Assembly: GCA_963732095.1 (NCBI GenBank)
Contig: CAVSZA010000033.1
Location: forward strand, 19,683-83,682
Source: AP-15 sp963732095
Lineage (GTDB): Bacteria; Pseudomonadota; Alphaproteobacteria; ATCC43930; CGMCC-115725
DNA length: 64,000 bases
Direction: 5' to 3'
Shown here: positions 49,960 through 58,566 of the stretch, piece by piece
Layout of the letters: every line of letters starts with the position of its first letter
Position numbering within the stretch: the stretch's first letter is position 1
The notes under the pieces: generated by a model
What the model saw: the letters and a program-made list of their open reading frames with translations, nothing else
Databases searched by the model: none
Told to the model about the DNA's origin: nothing
Position numbers and translations under genes: made by a program

Positions 49960-50274
49960 ATGACCCGGCCATTTGCACCAACCTGTCTTATATTGCTGTG
50001 CAGCCTCGCCGTGAGTGCACCGGTTGCGGCGCGGGCCTACACCGGCCAGGAACTCGCGCCCCAGGCGAAGGTCACGCTGACGCAGGCTCGCACGATCGCC
50101 TTGAAGGCTGCGCCGGGAACAATCACCGATCAAGAGCTCGAACGCGAGCCCGGCGGCAGCGGGCTTCGCTATTCGTTCGACGTCAAGCGCGGCGCGCAGA
50201 CCTTCGAGGTCGGCGTCGATGCCAAGACCGGTGCCGTCCTGGAGAACAAAATCGAGGGACCGAACCCGGACTAG
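49960..50274 (+). CDS. PepSY domain periplasmic protein
   Basis: A 104-residue exported protein from ATG 49960 with AAAGGAGAG upstream. Signal peptide TCLILLCSLAVSAPVAARA. The mature part is one PepSY domain: KVTLTQARTIALKAAPGTIT, ELEREPGGSGLRYSFDVKRG, TFEVGVDAKTGAVLENKIEG. Isolated PepSY proteins often sit beside metal-responsive or membrane systems, and the domain is an inhibitor or sensor module in other proteins. It is last in the five-gene operon. Confidence 0.88.
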   Translation: MTRPFAPTCLILLCSLAVSAPVAARAYTGQELAPQAKVTLTQARTIALKAAPGTITDQELEREPGGSGLRYSFDVKRGAQTFEVGVDAKTGAVLENKIEGPNPD

Positions 50275-50289
50275 AGGCGCCAGGCGCCG

Positions 50290-50650
50290 ATGCTGTTTGC
50301 CGGCTTCCAACGTCTTGTCCGCTTGGACGCACCGACCGGTGCCGCCGCGGTCCTCGGCGTGCTGCTGCTCTATCCGCAGGAGGCGCGCGCCGGCCCGCCC
50401 TTCGGGACCGACGATCCGGTTCCGGTCGAGCCCGGTCATCGGGAGGTCTTTAACTTTCTCCGCTGCGACGCACGCGGCTGGCGATACCCCCGGTATTTTT
50501 TCCGGCATTGACGCCAATTACGGCGCGGCGCCGGACCTTCAGCTCCACGCGACCCTCCCGGCCGCCTTCGACAAGCCCGATCACGGGAGCATGGCGGTCG
50601 GGTATGGCGACACCTGGTCAGTGGAGCGGCCCGGCGGGCGTCTGGTTCGC
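50290..50650 (+). pseudogene. Outer-membrane transporter-like protein, frameshifted 5' fragment
   Basis: Frame one from ATG 50290: FAGFQRLVRLDAPTGAAAVL, signal-like helix, then PPFGTDDPVPVEPGHREVFN. In a second frame: FSAATHAAGDTPGIFSGIDA, NYGAAPDLQLHATLPAAFDK and MAVGYGDT. This is the beginning of the barrel family that starts PPFxTDDPxPVE and continues SAAT...YGAxPDLQLH. One indel and loss of the last two thirds make it non-functional. Confidence 0.7.
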
Positions 50651-50684
50651 GAGCTGGCGAACGGCGTCGGTTTGATACCTGCCA

Positions 50685-50850
50685 CTCTGGGGGTTCAGCC
50701 AGACGATTGTGTCCTCCGGGCAATGCTCTTGCGCCTGCTGTTCGGTCCGGAACGCCGTTAGGACCGTGGGCGAACCTCCGCAGGCCGCACAGGATAGCGC
50801 TAGGGCGAGAAGAGGGCTCAGCCAGCGGCACGCAGCTTGAGAGGCAGCAC
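50685..50850 (-). pseudogene. Small exported rhizobial-type protein, 5' fragment
   Basis: The minus strand reads WLSPLLALALSCAACGG, a signal or lipoprotein segment, then TAFRTEQQAQEHCPEDTIVW-LN. F-x-T-E-x-x-A-Q-x-H-C-P-x-D-T-V-V-W-L-N is the core of a small protein frequent in rhizobia; the following Y-H-x-K-G-x-R-W-Y-G part is missing. It meets the barrel fragment tail to tail. Confidence 0.55.
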
Positions 50851-50855
50851 AGCCG

Positions 50856-51224
50856 TCACCCGCCCAAATGTAACCAGGGTAGGCGCTCCTCCGCGAATAT
50901 GTGTCTCGTCGGCTGAAGTTGAGCAGCATCACGAAATGCGCCGACATGAAAATGCGTTTCATTCGAGCGCTCGCCTTCGCAGGTCAACGTCGACCCGCAC
51001 CTGGCGCAAAATCCTCGCCATCTCCCGGGCGACGAATTGTACTTGGTGATCTGACCCTCAGTAACGACATACGCATCTTGCTTGAAGGCCACGAAGACAG
51101 AGACCGGCGCACCGCTATGCTTCCGGCAACTTTCGCAATGGCACCACACCACTGATTCCGGTTGGCCGGTGGCCACGAAGCGTACGGCGCCGCACAGGCA
51201 GCTGCCTTCGAATTGATCGCTCAT
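50856..51224 (-). CDS. GFA family zinc-binding protein
   Basis: A 122-residue protein from ATG 51224 (MSDQFEGSCLCGAVRFVATG). Zinc ligands of the glutathione-dependent formaldehyde-activating (GFA/CENP-V) fold are seen: CLCGAV, WCHCESCRKHSG and FCARCGSTLT. Length and spacing are standard for the single-domain family. Catalysis of S-hydroxymethylglutathione formation is known only for Gfa; most members are uncharacterised, so activity is not asserted. The longer upstream frame adds non-conserved sequence and is rejected. Confidence 0.88.
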   Translation of the reverse strand: MSDQFEGSCLCGAVRFVATGQPESVVWCHCESCRKHSGAPVSVFVAFKQDAYVVTEGQITKYNSSPGRWRGFCARCGSTLTCEGERSNETHFHVGAFRDAAQLQPTRHIFAEERLPWLHLGG

Positions 51225-51465
51225 GCCGCGGAGCTTAGCGCTTCGAAGTTGGCGCTGCACGGAATAAGATGACCCCGGAAAAGCTCCATCTTCCTCCGGT
51301 TGGTTAGCCTCAGCTTCCTGGGCGCCAGCCCGGCTCGAACGGAGGCGGCCGGACACGATCGGAGATAGGCCTCCATCGAAAGGAAATGCCCGCCCTCGCA
51401 TTTACCGTTAGAATGCGCTCGGAGAGCCGATCATCTATTCGGCCCATGCGGTTGGGAGCACCGCT

Positions 51466-52074
51466 TTGGCCACGGGACACGTCGAACGCAGGCTGGCCGC
51501 CATTCTCGCCGCCGATGTGGCGGGTTATTCGCGCCTGATGGGTGCGGACGAGGAAGGCACGCACGAACGGCTCAAAGGGCACCTCCGGGAATTAGTCGAT
51601 CCAAAGATCAACGAACATCGCGGCCGCATCGTTAAGAACACTGGCGACGGGCTCCTCGCGGAGTTTTCAAGTGCGGTGAACGCGGTACGGTGTGCTGCCG
51701 AGGTGCAACGTGCGATGGTGGATCGCAATGCGGACGTTCCCGAGAGCAAGCGTATTCGCTTTCGAATTTGCCTCAACCTAAGCGATGTTATCATTGAACC
51801 GGAGGATATCTTCGGCGACGGCGCGAATATCGCGGCGAGGCTGGAAGCATTAGCAGAACCGGGTGGCGTCTGCGTCTCGCGAGTAATGCGTGACCAGATC
51901 CGCGACAAACTTCCCTATCCGTTCGAGGACATGGGAGAGCAGACCGTCAAGAACATTGGGCGACCAGTACACGTCTACGGGATGAGCGCTGCTTGTGCCG
52001 CGTCGCTTCCTCTGGGGGCGGCCCCTGTCCGACAGACCGCGCCACGAATTTCCATACAAGATTATCCGGAATAG
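51466..52074 (+). CDS. Class III adenylate cyclase domain protein, short form
   Basis: A 202-residue protein starting at TTG 51466. The cyclase domain is complete: RRLAAILAADVAGYSRLMGA (metal Asp), KNTGDGLLAEFSSAVNA (second Asp) and FGDGANIAARLEALAEPGG (Asn-x-x-x-Arg). It ends soon after the domain (VYGMSAACAASLPLG), whereas the paralogue at 56384 carries a TolB-like/TPR tail of 400 residues. The loss of that tail suggests truncation at the edge of the recombinase module that begins at 52151. The catalytic domain itself could fold. Confidence 0.8.
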   Translation: MATGHVERRLAAILAADVAGYSRLMGADEEGTHERLKGHLRELVDPKINEHRGRIVKNTGDGLLAEFSSAVNAVRCAAEVQRAMVDRNADVPESKRIRFRICLNLSDVIIEPEDIFGDGANIAARLEALAEPGGVCVSRVMRDQIRDKLPYPFEDMGEQTVKNIGRPVHVYGMSAACAASLPLGAAPVRQTAPRISIQDYPE

Positions 52075-52150
52075 AGTGGCTTTGGTCGCTGAAGAGAGCG
52101 TGAGTGTGGTCACCGTCGGCACTGAGCCGACGCCAACAGGAGACCCACCC

Positions 52151-52621
52151 ATGCGCGTCTACATCATTGGCAATGACGGGATTATCCTCTGCCGCGAGCC
52201 GCCGCCCGCAGTGAATGAGGGCGAGATTGTGGTCGCGTCGAACGCGGAGTTGCACGCAGCCCAGCTCAGCGGCAAGCGGCTGCTAGCGCTGTGGAACGCG
52301 CTGCCCGGTGTTGAGAAGCGGAAGAGGGTCGGCGACCGCGACGCACTGATCGATCAGCTGTGGTCGGCGGTCGAGGCCCTGCCCGACCCGGACCAATCGC
52401 CCGACACGAAGCGCCCGTCGAAGCAGGATGCGGTGGTCGCGATGCTGCAACGATCCGAAGGCGCGACCGTCGACGAAGTCGCGAGCGCTATGGGTTGGCA
52501 GCGGCACACGGTGCGCGGGCTCTTTTCGGGAACCCTGAAGAAGAAGCTCGGGATGAACCTTGCCTCGGCCCAAGAGGAGCGGGGGCGGGTCTACCGCATT
52601 GCCCCCGCGGCGCAGGCATGA
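52151..52621 (+). CDS. DUF3489 protein
   Basis: A 156-residue protein from ATG 52151 (CAGGAGACC upstream). The C-terminal half is DUF3489: KRPSKQDAVVAMLQRSEGAT, VDEVASAMGWQRHTVRGLFS, GTLKKKLGMNLASAQEERGR, a winged-helix-like DNA-binding module. It overlaps the DUF2924 start by 4 bp (ATGA). DUF3489, DUF2924 and a serine recombinase occur together in many alphaproteobacterial genomic islands. Regulation of the recombinase is inferred. Confidence 0.9.
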   Translation: MRVYIIGNDGIILCREPPPAVNEGEIVVASNAELHAAQLSGKRLLALWNALPGVEKRKRVGDRDALIDQLWSAVEALPDPDQSPDTKRPSKQDAVVAMLQRSEGATVDEVASAMGWQRHTVRGLFSGTLKKKLGMNLASAQEERGRVYRIAPAAQA

Positions 52622-53142
52622 GCCGCGTGATCCAGGATGCAACCGCGTGCCGGGAGGCGCTCTCGCGCCTTCCCAAGCTCAATCTCGGGGAGCTTCGTCA
52701 GCAATGGCGCGTTCTCTACAAAACCGAGGCATCGCCGCATCTCAGCCGCGAGCTGCTGGTGCGAGCTGTCGCATACCGGATGCAGGAAGTCGCTCTTGGC
52801 GGGCTGCGCTTCGGGCGGCAGCGCCAGCTCCACCAAATTGCACAGCAGTTAAAAAAAACCGGAGCAGCGACCACGCCTCGTCGCCCCGCTCTGAAGCCGG
52901 GAACCCGGCTGGTTCGGGAATGGCAAGGCCAAACCTATGAGGTGCTGGTACTTGATGAGGGCTTCTCCTGGCAGGGCACGCAGCACCGCTCGCTTTCCGC
53001 GATCGCGAGAAAGATCACCGGCACGGCGTGGTCGGGACCGCTCTTCTTCGGGATGAAGCCGAACCGGGCTGCTAATCGCCGCTCCTCGCAACCAGCGTAC
53101 CCAGCTGGCGACGCGATGGAGAGCAGCAATGCCGGGGGGTGA
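52618..53142 (+). CDS. DUF2924 protein
   Basis: A 174-residue protein coupled to DUF3489 by a 4-bp overlap. Motifs: LPKLNLGELRQQWRVLYKTE, LSRELLVRAVAYRMQEVALG, then PGTRLVREWQGQTYEVLVLD, GFSWQGTQHRSLSAIARKIT and GTAWSGPLFFG, the DUF2924 core that resembles DUF4357-type DNA-binding domains. Its 3' end overlaps the recombinase start by 14 bp. It is a standard partner of serine recombinases. Confidence 0.9.
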   Translation: MSRVIQDATACREALSRLPKLNLGELRQQWRVLYKTEASPHLSRELLVRAVAYRMQEVALGGLRFGRQRQLHQIAQQLKKTGAATTPRRPALKPGTRLVREWQGQTYEVLVLDEGFSWQGTQHRSLSAIARKITGTAWSGPLFFGMKPNRAANRRSSQPAYPAGDAMESSNAGG

Positions 53143-54828
53143 CTCCGGCCGCAAACGTTGCGCGATCTACACCCGCAAATCTTCGGAGGAAGGGCTCGAG
53201 CAGGAGTTCAACTCGCTGGCGGCGCAGCGCGAAGCCTGCGAGGCCTACATTCGCAGCCAGCAGCACGAGGGCTGGGTGTTGACCAGAACCCGCTATGACG
53301 ATGGCGGGTTCTCGGGCGGCAATATGGAGCGGCCGGCGCTGCAAGGCCTGCTGGCCGATATCCGGGCCGGCCGGATGACATCGTCGTTGTCTACAAAGTC
53401 GACCGGCTGACCCGCTCGCTCGCCGATTTTGCCCGGCTGGTCGAACTCTTCGACGCCGAGGCTGTGTCGTTCGTCTCTGTGACGCAGCAATTCAACACGA
53501 CGAGCTCGATGGGGCGTCTGACGCTCAATGTGCTGTTGTCCTTTGCCCAGTTCGAGCGCGAGGTCACCGGGGAACGCATCCGCGACAAGATCGCCGCCTC
53601 AAAGAAGAAGGGCATGTGGATGGGCGGCAATGTCCCGCTGGGTTATGACGCCAACGAGCGCACGCTCGTCATCAACCCTGCCCAGGCCGAGACGGTGCGC
53701 CGCATCTTTGCGCTCTATCGTGAGCTCGGCTGCGTGCGCCGGGTCAAGGAGGAGGCCGACCGTCTCGGGCTTCGGACGAAATCCAGCACAATGGCGAATG
53801 GTACCGAGCGCGGCGGCAAACCCTTCTCGCGCGGTCATCTCTACACGCTGCTCTCGAACCCGATCTACACCGGCCAGATTGCGCACAAGGGCAAGCTCCA
53901 CCCCGGCCAGCAGCCAGCCCTGATCGACGATGAAAGCTGGTCCATTGTTCGGGACCAGCTCGCAGCCAACACGCGCGACCATCGGGGCAGGGCTCAAGCA
54001 GCCGAGCCGAGCCTGCTGGCAGGCTTGTTGGTCGATGCCCGGGGGGAGCGGCTCACGCCATCACACGCCATCAAGAAGGGCCGACGCTATCGCTACTACG
54101 TCTCGGCTGCCCTGATCACCGATGCCGGAACGGATCGCGCGCAAGGCTGGCGGCTCGCCGCCAGGGAGATCGAGGAGGCGGTGATCAGGATCCTGGCCGA
54201 CGCATTGACCGGCCCCGCGAGATTGGTCGAGCGGTTTGGTGCGGCCGGCATGCCCAGCGACCAGCTTCGGAAACTACTCAGTCGGACGGCCCGCATGGCA
54301 GCAGCGCTAGGTGGCCCACCGAGCGAACGAGCAAAGCTCGTTCGCGAGCTCGTCGAGAAGATCGTCGTCGATGATAAGATCCTCACCATCAAGCTGCGCC
54401 GCAGCCTTCTGTTGGGCGGAGACGTCCCGTCACCCGCATCGGAGGCGGCAAGTGACAGCGCTGTCCAACTGACGGCGGCGGTCGCCTTCAAGCACCGCGG
54501 TATCGAAACCAGGTTGGTGCTGCCCGGATTAGCGCAGCAGGACTGCAGCTCGCGATGTGATCCAGCCCTCAGCAAGGCGATTGCGCGGGGGCGCGCGTGG
54601 TTTGAGGAGCTCGCCACCGGCCGCGCCCGATCGCTCCAGGAGTTGGCCAAGCGTGACGGTATTTCCCGGCGCTACATTCGCCGTCTGATTAGCCTCGCCT
54701 TCTTGAGCCCGCAGCTGGTCGAGGCGATCCTGGAGGGCTGGCAACCCGCCGAGCTCACCGCGACGCGGCTGACCGAACTCGATCTGCCGCTCGACTGGAC
54801 CGAGCAGCACAAACTACTCGCAAGCTGA
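53129..54828 (+). pseudogene. Large serine recombinase, single frameshift
   Basis: The resolvase domain starts KRCAIYTRKSSEEGLEQEFN with the catalytic Ser in TRKSS, then REACEAYIRSQQHEGW and DDGGFSGGNMERPALQGLLA. Near 53377 a single base is missing; in the next frame DIVVVYKVDRLTRSLADFAR, FVSVTQQFNTTSSMGRLTLN and QFEREVTGERIRDKIAASKK follow. The recombinase domain (VPLGYDANERTLVINPAQAE) and a zinc-ribbon-like segment, then a helical C-terminus run to 54828. Without the indel the protein would have about 566 residues. It ends a DUF3489-DUF2924-recombinase operon. Confidence 0.88.
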
Positions 54829-55129
54829 ACCGCAACTCCGGACAGATATGCGCTGGGCGGCGGCCCCACCGCGGTCGCGCGTCGTTTGCAAACGGTCAGG
54901 ACTTTCGGGAGGTGGGACTGCATCAATGCCCGTCAGAGAGAAAGGGCGAAGGAGTGCCAGTTCGTTGCCTGCACGTCCCTTCTCACGTCCCTCACCGTCT
55001 GCAGACCGCCGCCAAAATGCGGGGCTTTGCGCTTACAGCCACGAGGTGCACCGCTGAGACAGACTGGCTGCTGGAGGGGGGAGTCAGCTGCGAACTCGTC
55101 TCTGAAAAGCCGGAAATCGGCGCGCTCTC

Positions 55130-55380
55130 GGGATTTGATTTTTTTCAAATTGCCCCCCTAAAAGGGCCGAGGAGGCCGAACTTGAGCCATCGTCGGGATT
55201 TGATGTTTTTCAAATTGCCCCCCTAAAAAGGGCCGAGGAGGCCGAGCTTGAGCCATCGTCGGGATTTAATATTTTTCAAATTGCCCCCTAAAAGGGCCGA
55301 GGAGGCCGAGCTTGAGCCATCATTGGGATTTGATGTTTTTCATTTTGCCCCCTAAGAGTGCCGAGGAGCCAGCTTGGGCC
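55130..55380 (+). repeat. Four 64-66-bp tandem repeats
   Basis: Units start at 55130, 55195, 55261 and 55325, each beginning GGGATTT(G/A)AT, followed by TTTTTCAAATTGCCCCC and GGGCCGAGGAGGCCGAG, then CTTGAGCCATC. The last unit is clipped. They are contiguous, without spacers, and lie 300 bp downstream of the serine recombinase, so they may mark the end or attachment region of that module. Confidence 0.85.
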
Positions 55381-56049
55381 TGCTAGCGAGCTGTTCGCCT
55401 AGTCGACTGGGCATTGCCCGCCGGGCGAACGTTGCCGAGAAGGGCAAAGAGGGACGCCGTCAGATGCTCGCGTGGCCGCATCAGACCTCCGGCAGCTCGG
55501 AGGTTTGGCGTAAGCCTCCGGTTCATTATGTCGCGTCCATGTCCCGAAATCGCTTGACCAAGCCGTCGAATTCCGATAGAACATACCAGGAACATAGAAA
55601 GTTGGCCGACGATGGTCAGGGGTCGGCTGCTGAGGAACATTGCAAGTCAGAACATGATGTTGCGCCGGAAAAATGCGCGCGGCAAAGGTCCGCCTACTGA
55701 AGCAGTGCTCAAGCATGCGGACGCTGGGCCGAACCGCCGCCCTTCACCCCGAACCAGACATCGTGCGACAACCAAAACCCTTCGACCGGCTAGCCGGGTC
55801 GGGGCATCGCGGCACTCCATCGTTAGATGCAGCGACGAAGTTGCCATTTCCTCGCCGCCCGCCCCATAGCATCTATCTTCGCGCTGTCGATCGTCGGGTT
55901 TGCCGCAAGGTGGTTGGGGCGGACCGTGTTGCCGAATTCCCGCGGAAGATAGTTGGAGGACTTCGGCGGCGGCGCCCTCGCCGAACGACATCCGGTCGGC
56001 GTTGGCGAAGACGCAGCACAAGATGGTTCCCTCCGTCCGTCCTTTGCGT
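55381..56049. other. Long stretch without an intact gene
   Basis: Only short interrupted frames are visible on both strands. A minus-strand segment around 55880-55960 (EFGNTVRPNHLAANPTI) may be a gene relic but is not recognised. Confidence 0.35.
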
Positions 56050-56115
56050 GTACCTGGGACCAAGGGTTCGAATCTCTCTTCCTCCAGCGGCGAGTCTGCC
56101 ACGAACTGCTTTGCC
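56050..56115 (+). repeat. R1 repeat copy
   Basis: Reads CTGGGACCAAGGGTTCGAAT, CTCTTCCTCCAGCGG, CGAGTCTGCCACGAAC, matching the R1 core and tail. Confidence 0.75.
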
Positions 56116-56383
56116 AAGCCGGCGCCCCATACGCGCCCTACTCGCCGGAGAGCAACGGGAATAGGCCCGAGCACGGCGGAGGGGATGGCGGTGGCGGTGG
56201 CGGCGGTATGTAGCTGGCAAGCGGCGGGGAACGGCGGCAGCGCCCCTCAGTCGAGCCAAGCGGTCGGGGCTCTAGTGAAACCGCCAAGCCCCGTCGTAGG
56301 GGGCGCCCCGGCCCATCGGACGCTAGGGCCGCCACGGGTTTCAGAGTAGACTTGGTTAAGGCCAACAGTCCGCCAATCGAGAG

Positions 56384-58174
56384 ATGGCCACCGTCCGCCG
56401 CCTCGCCGCGATCCTAGCCGCCGATGTGGCGGGGTACTCGCGCTTGATGGGGGCGGATGAGGAGGGGACGCACGAACGGCTCAAGGCGCATCTCCGGGAG
56501 CTGGTTTCCCCCAAGATCGCCGAGCACCGCGGCCGCGTAGTCAAGAACACCGGCGACGGGTTCCTCGCCGAGTTCCAGAGCGTGGTGGACGCGGTGCGCT
56601 GCGCGGTCGAGATGCAGCGGATGATGGCCGAGCGTAATCAGGAGACCCCGCCGGAGCGGCGGATCGAATTTCGCATCGGCATCAACCTCGGCGATGTGAT
56701 TGCGGAGGAGCACGACATCTTCGGCGACGGGGTGAATGTCGCCGCGCGGCTGGAGGCCCTGGCCGAGCCCGGCGGGATTTGCATCAGCCGGGTCGTGCGT
56801 GATCAGGTGCGCGACAAGCTCGATTTGGCCTTTGAGGACATGGGCGAGCAGTGCGTCAAGAACATTGCACGGCCGGTACGGGTCTATGCGGTACGCCCCG
56901 GAGGTATCGCCGGCTCGCCGGCAAGCGTGTCGTCCACCACCTCAAGTTCGCCGCCTATCGCTGCGCCGCGCCTATCGATCGTCGTGCTGCCCTTTACGAA
57001 CCTCAGCGATGACCGGGAGCAGCAGTATTGCGCGGACGGGATCACCGAGGATCTGACAACGGATCTGTCGCGGCTCGCGCATATGTTCGTAATCTCGCGC
57101 AATACCGCGTTCACGTACCGGAACAAGCCCACCGACACGAGGCAGATTGGCCGCGAGTTGGGTGTGCGCTATGTGCTTGAAGGGAGTGTCAGGCGATCGG
57201 GTAGTCAGGTCCGCGTCAATGCGCAGTTGATCGACGCTGAGACCGAGGCACATTTGTGGGCCGAGCGGTTCGATGGCGACACTGGCGAGCTGTTCGCCGT
57301 TCAAGACGAGATCAAAAGGCGGATCGCGGTCGCACTCAATCTGGAGCTAGTCGGAGCCGAAGCCGCCCGTCATGCTGAGCATCCGCAGGCGATGGATTAC
57401 ATTCTGCGGGGACGAAATGCGGTGGAGCTGAAGCCGCCTTCACGCGACAACTTTGCCGAGGCGATTGGATTTTTCGAGAGCGCGCTGGCGCTCGATCCGA
57501 GATCAGTCGAGGCAGCGAGTTTGTTGGCGGGTACTCTGGTGGGTCGCGTGCTCGACGGAATGACTGGCTCCAGCGCCGCTGATGTGGATCGCGCAGAAGG
57601 GTTGGTGAGACGAGCCTTAGCGACAGCACCGCGCAGCCCGCTTGCGCACTTCGCGAACGGCGAAGTCCTGCGAGCACAGGGCCGGCCAGACGAGGCTATT
57701 CCCGAATACGAGACTGCAATTGCCTTCAATCGCAATTGGGTTGAGGCTATAGCCGCGCTGGGCTGGTGCAAATTCTTTACCGGCTCGATAGAAGACGTAA
57801 TTCCTCTCCACGAGTACGCCATACGCCTTAGCCCTCGCGACCCTCTCGTCGGCGACAGCTATTTCCGGATCGGCCGAGTGCATCTGGTGCAATCGCGAAC
57901 CGAACAGGCGATCACATGGCTTGAAAAGGCGCGCGGCGCGTTTCCTGGACACCCTCTAATTCACGCCTACCTTGCCAGCGCCTGCGGCCTTGAGGGCGAG
58001 ACCGAACGCGCCGCTATTGAACTCGCGGAAGCGCGAAGGCAGTCCGGCGACGATCGCTATTCGAGCATCGTCCGCCTGAGGGCCACGGGATATTGGGGAG
58101 TGCCGAAGGTCCGTAGCTTGTTCGAGACGACCTTCTTCGTCGGCCTGCGTAAGGCTGGAATGCCGGAGGAGTGA
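56384..58174 (+). CDS. Class III adenylate cyclase with TolB-like and TPR domains
   Basis: A 596-residue protein of a type abundant in Bradyrhizobium relatives. Residues 1-170: cyclase domain with AADVAGYSRLMGADEEGTHE, VKNTGDGFLAEFQSVVDAVR and FGDGVNVAARLEALAEPGGI; both metal Asp and the Asn/Arg pair are present. Residues about 190-320: TolB-like N-terminal domain (LSIVVLPFTNLSDDREQQYC, ADGITEDLTTDLSRL, GVRYVLEGSVRRSGSQVRVN, AQLIDAETEAHLWAERFDG). Residues 340-570: several TPR helices (ALDPRSVEAASLLAG, AIPEYETAIAFNRNWVEAIA). It is cytosolic and has no membrane segment. It is related to the short cyclase at 51466. Confidence 0.92.
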   Translation: MATVRRLAAILAADVAGYSRLMGADEEGTHERLKAHLRELVSPKIAEHRGRVVKNTGDGFLAEFQSVVDAVRCAVEMQRMMAERNQETPPERRIEFRIGINLGDVIAEEHDIFGDGVNVAARLEALAEPGGICISRVVRDQVRDKLDLAFEDMGEQCVKNIARPVRVYAVRPGGIAGSPASVSSTTSSSPPIAAPRLSIVVLPFTNLSDDREQQYCADGITEDLTTDLSRLAHMFVISRNTAFTYRNKPTDTRQIGRELGVRYVLEGSVRRSGSQVRVNAQLIDAETEAHLWAERFDGDTGELFAVQDEIKRRIAVALNLELVGAEAARHAEHPQAMDYILRGRNAVELKPPSRDNFAEAIGFFESALALDPRSVEAASLLAGTLVGRVLDGMTGSSAADVDRAEGLVRRALATAPRSPLAHFANGEVLRAQGRPDEAIPEYETAIAFNRNWVEAIAALGWCKFFTGSIEDVIPLHEYAIRLSPRDPLVGDSYFRIGRVHLVQSRTEQAITWLEKARGAFPGHPLIHAYLASACGLEGETERAAIELAEARRQSGDDRYSSIVRLRATGYWGVPKVRSLFETTFFVGLRKAGMPEE

Positions 58175-58566
58175 GGCTGACCCAACCCGGCCGGGTCAGT
58201 CCCGCCCGCGGCACTAACGATGGGTAACCTCGTTTCTGGAGCTGGAGCGTGAAAGCGCAAGGACGTATGAGCGAGGACCGCGTCACCTTTCCACTTCCAA
58301 CGAGCGGCCTCGCTTGCCTGCTGCATCGTCTTTGCTGCTGCGGGTCACGCGCCTTCGGCCCGCGACAGTGCCCGCGGTCTGGCGCGCTTTCACCACGACG
58401 ACGCCAACGAGCTGCGCGCGACGCTTCGAGCCGAAACCGCATTGCGGGCAAACCTAGAATGGGCCACCGTGGTCCCAAGGCGACAACGTCACCTGGGATA
58501 CGCCGGGGCCAAGTCGCTAACGCATCGGCGATGACCTTGTGTCGGCCGGTACAACGGGAGGAACCT
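58175..58566. other. Intergenic stretch without a supported gene
   Basis: No conserved frame is seen. An Arg/Ala-rich plus-strand frame continues into the next gene's frame but lacks any domain and is rejected as an N-terminal extension. GGGAGGAACCT at 58556-58566 is the ribosome site of the next gene. Confidence 0.5.

Noticed and set aside
55070..55105. Another R1 copy (GAGTCAGCTGCGAACTCG)
   Set aside because: Only the tail resembles R1; the TTCGAATCC and CCTCCAGCG core is missing, so it is too weak to count.
55130..55380. A CRISPR array
   Set aside because: The 64-66-bp units are contiguous and contain no unique spacers; no cas genes are present.
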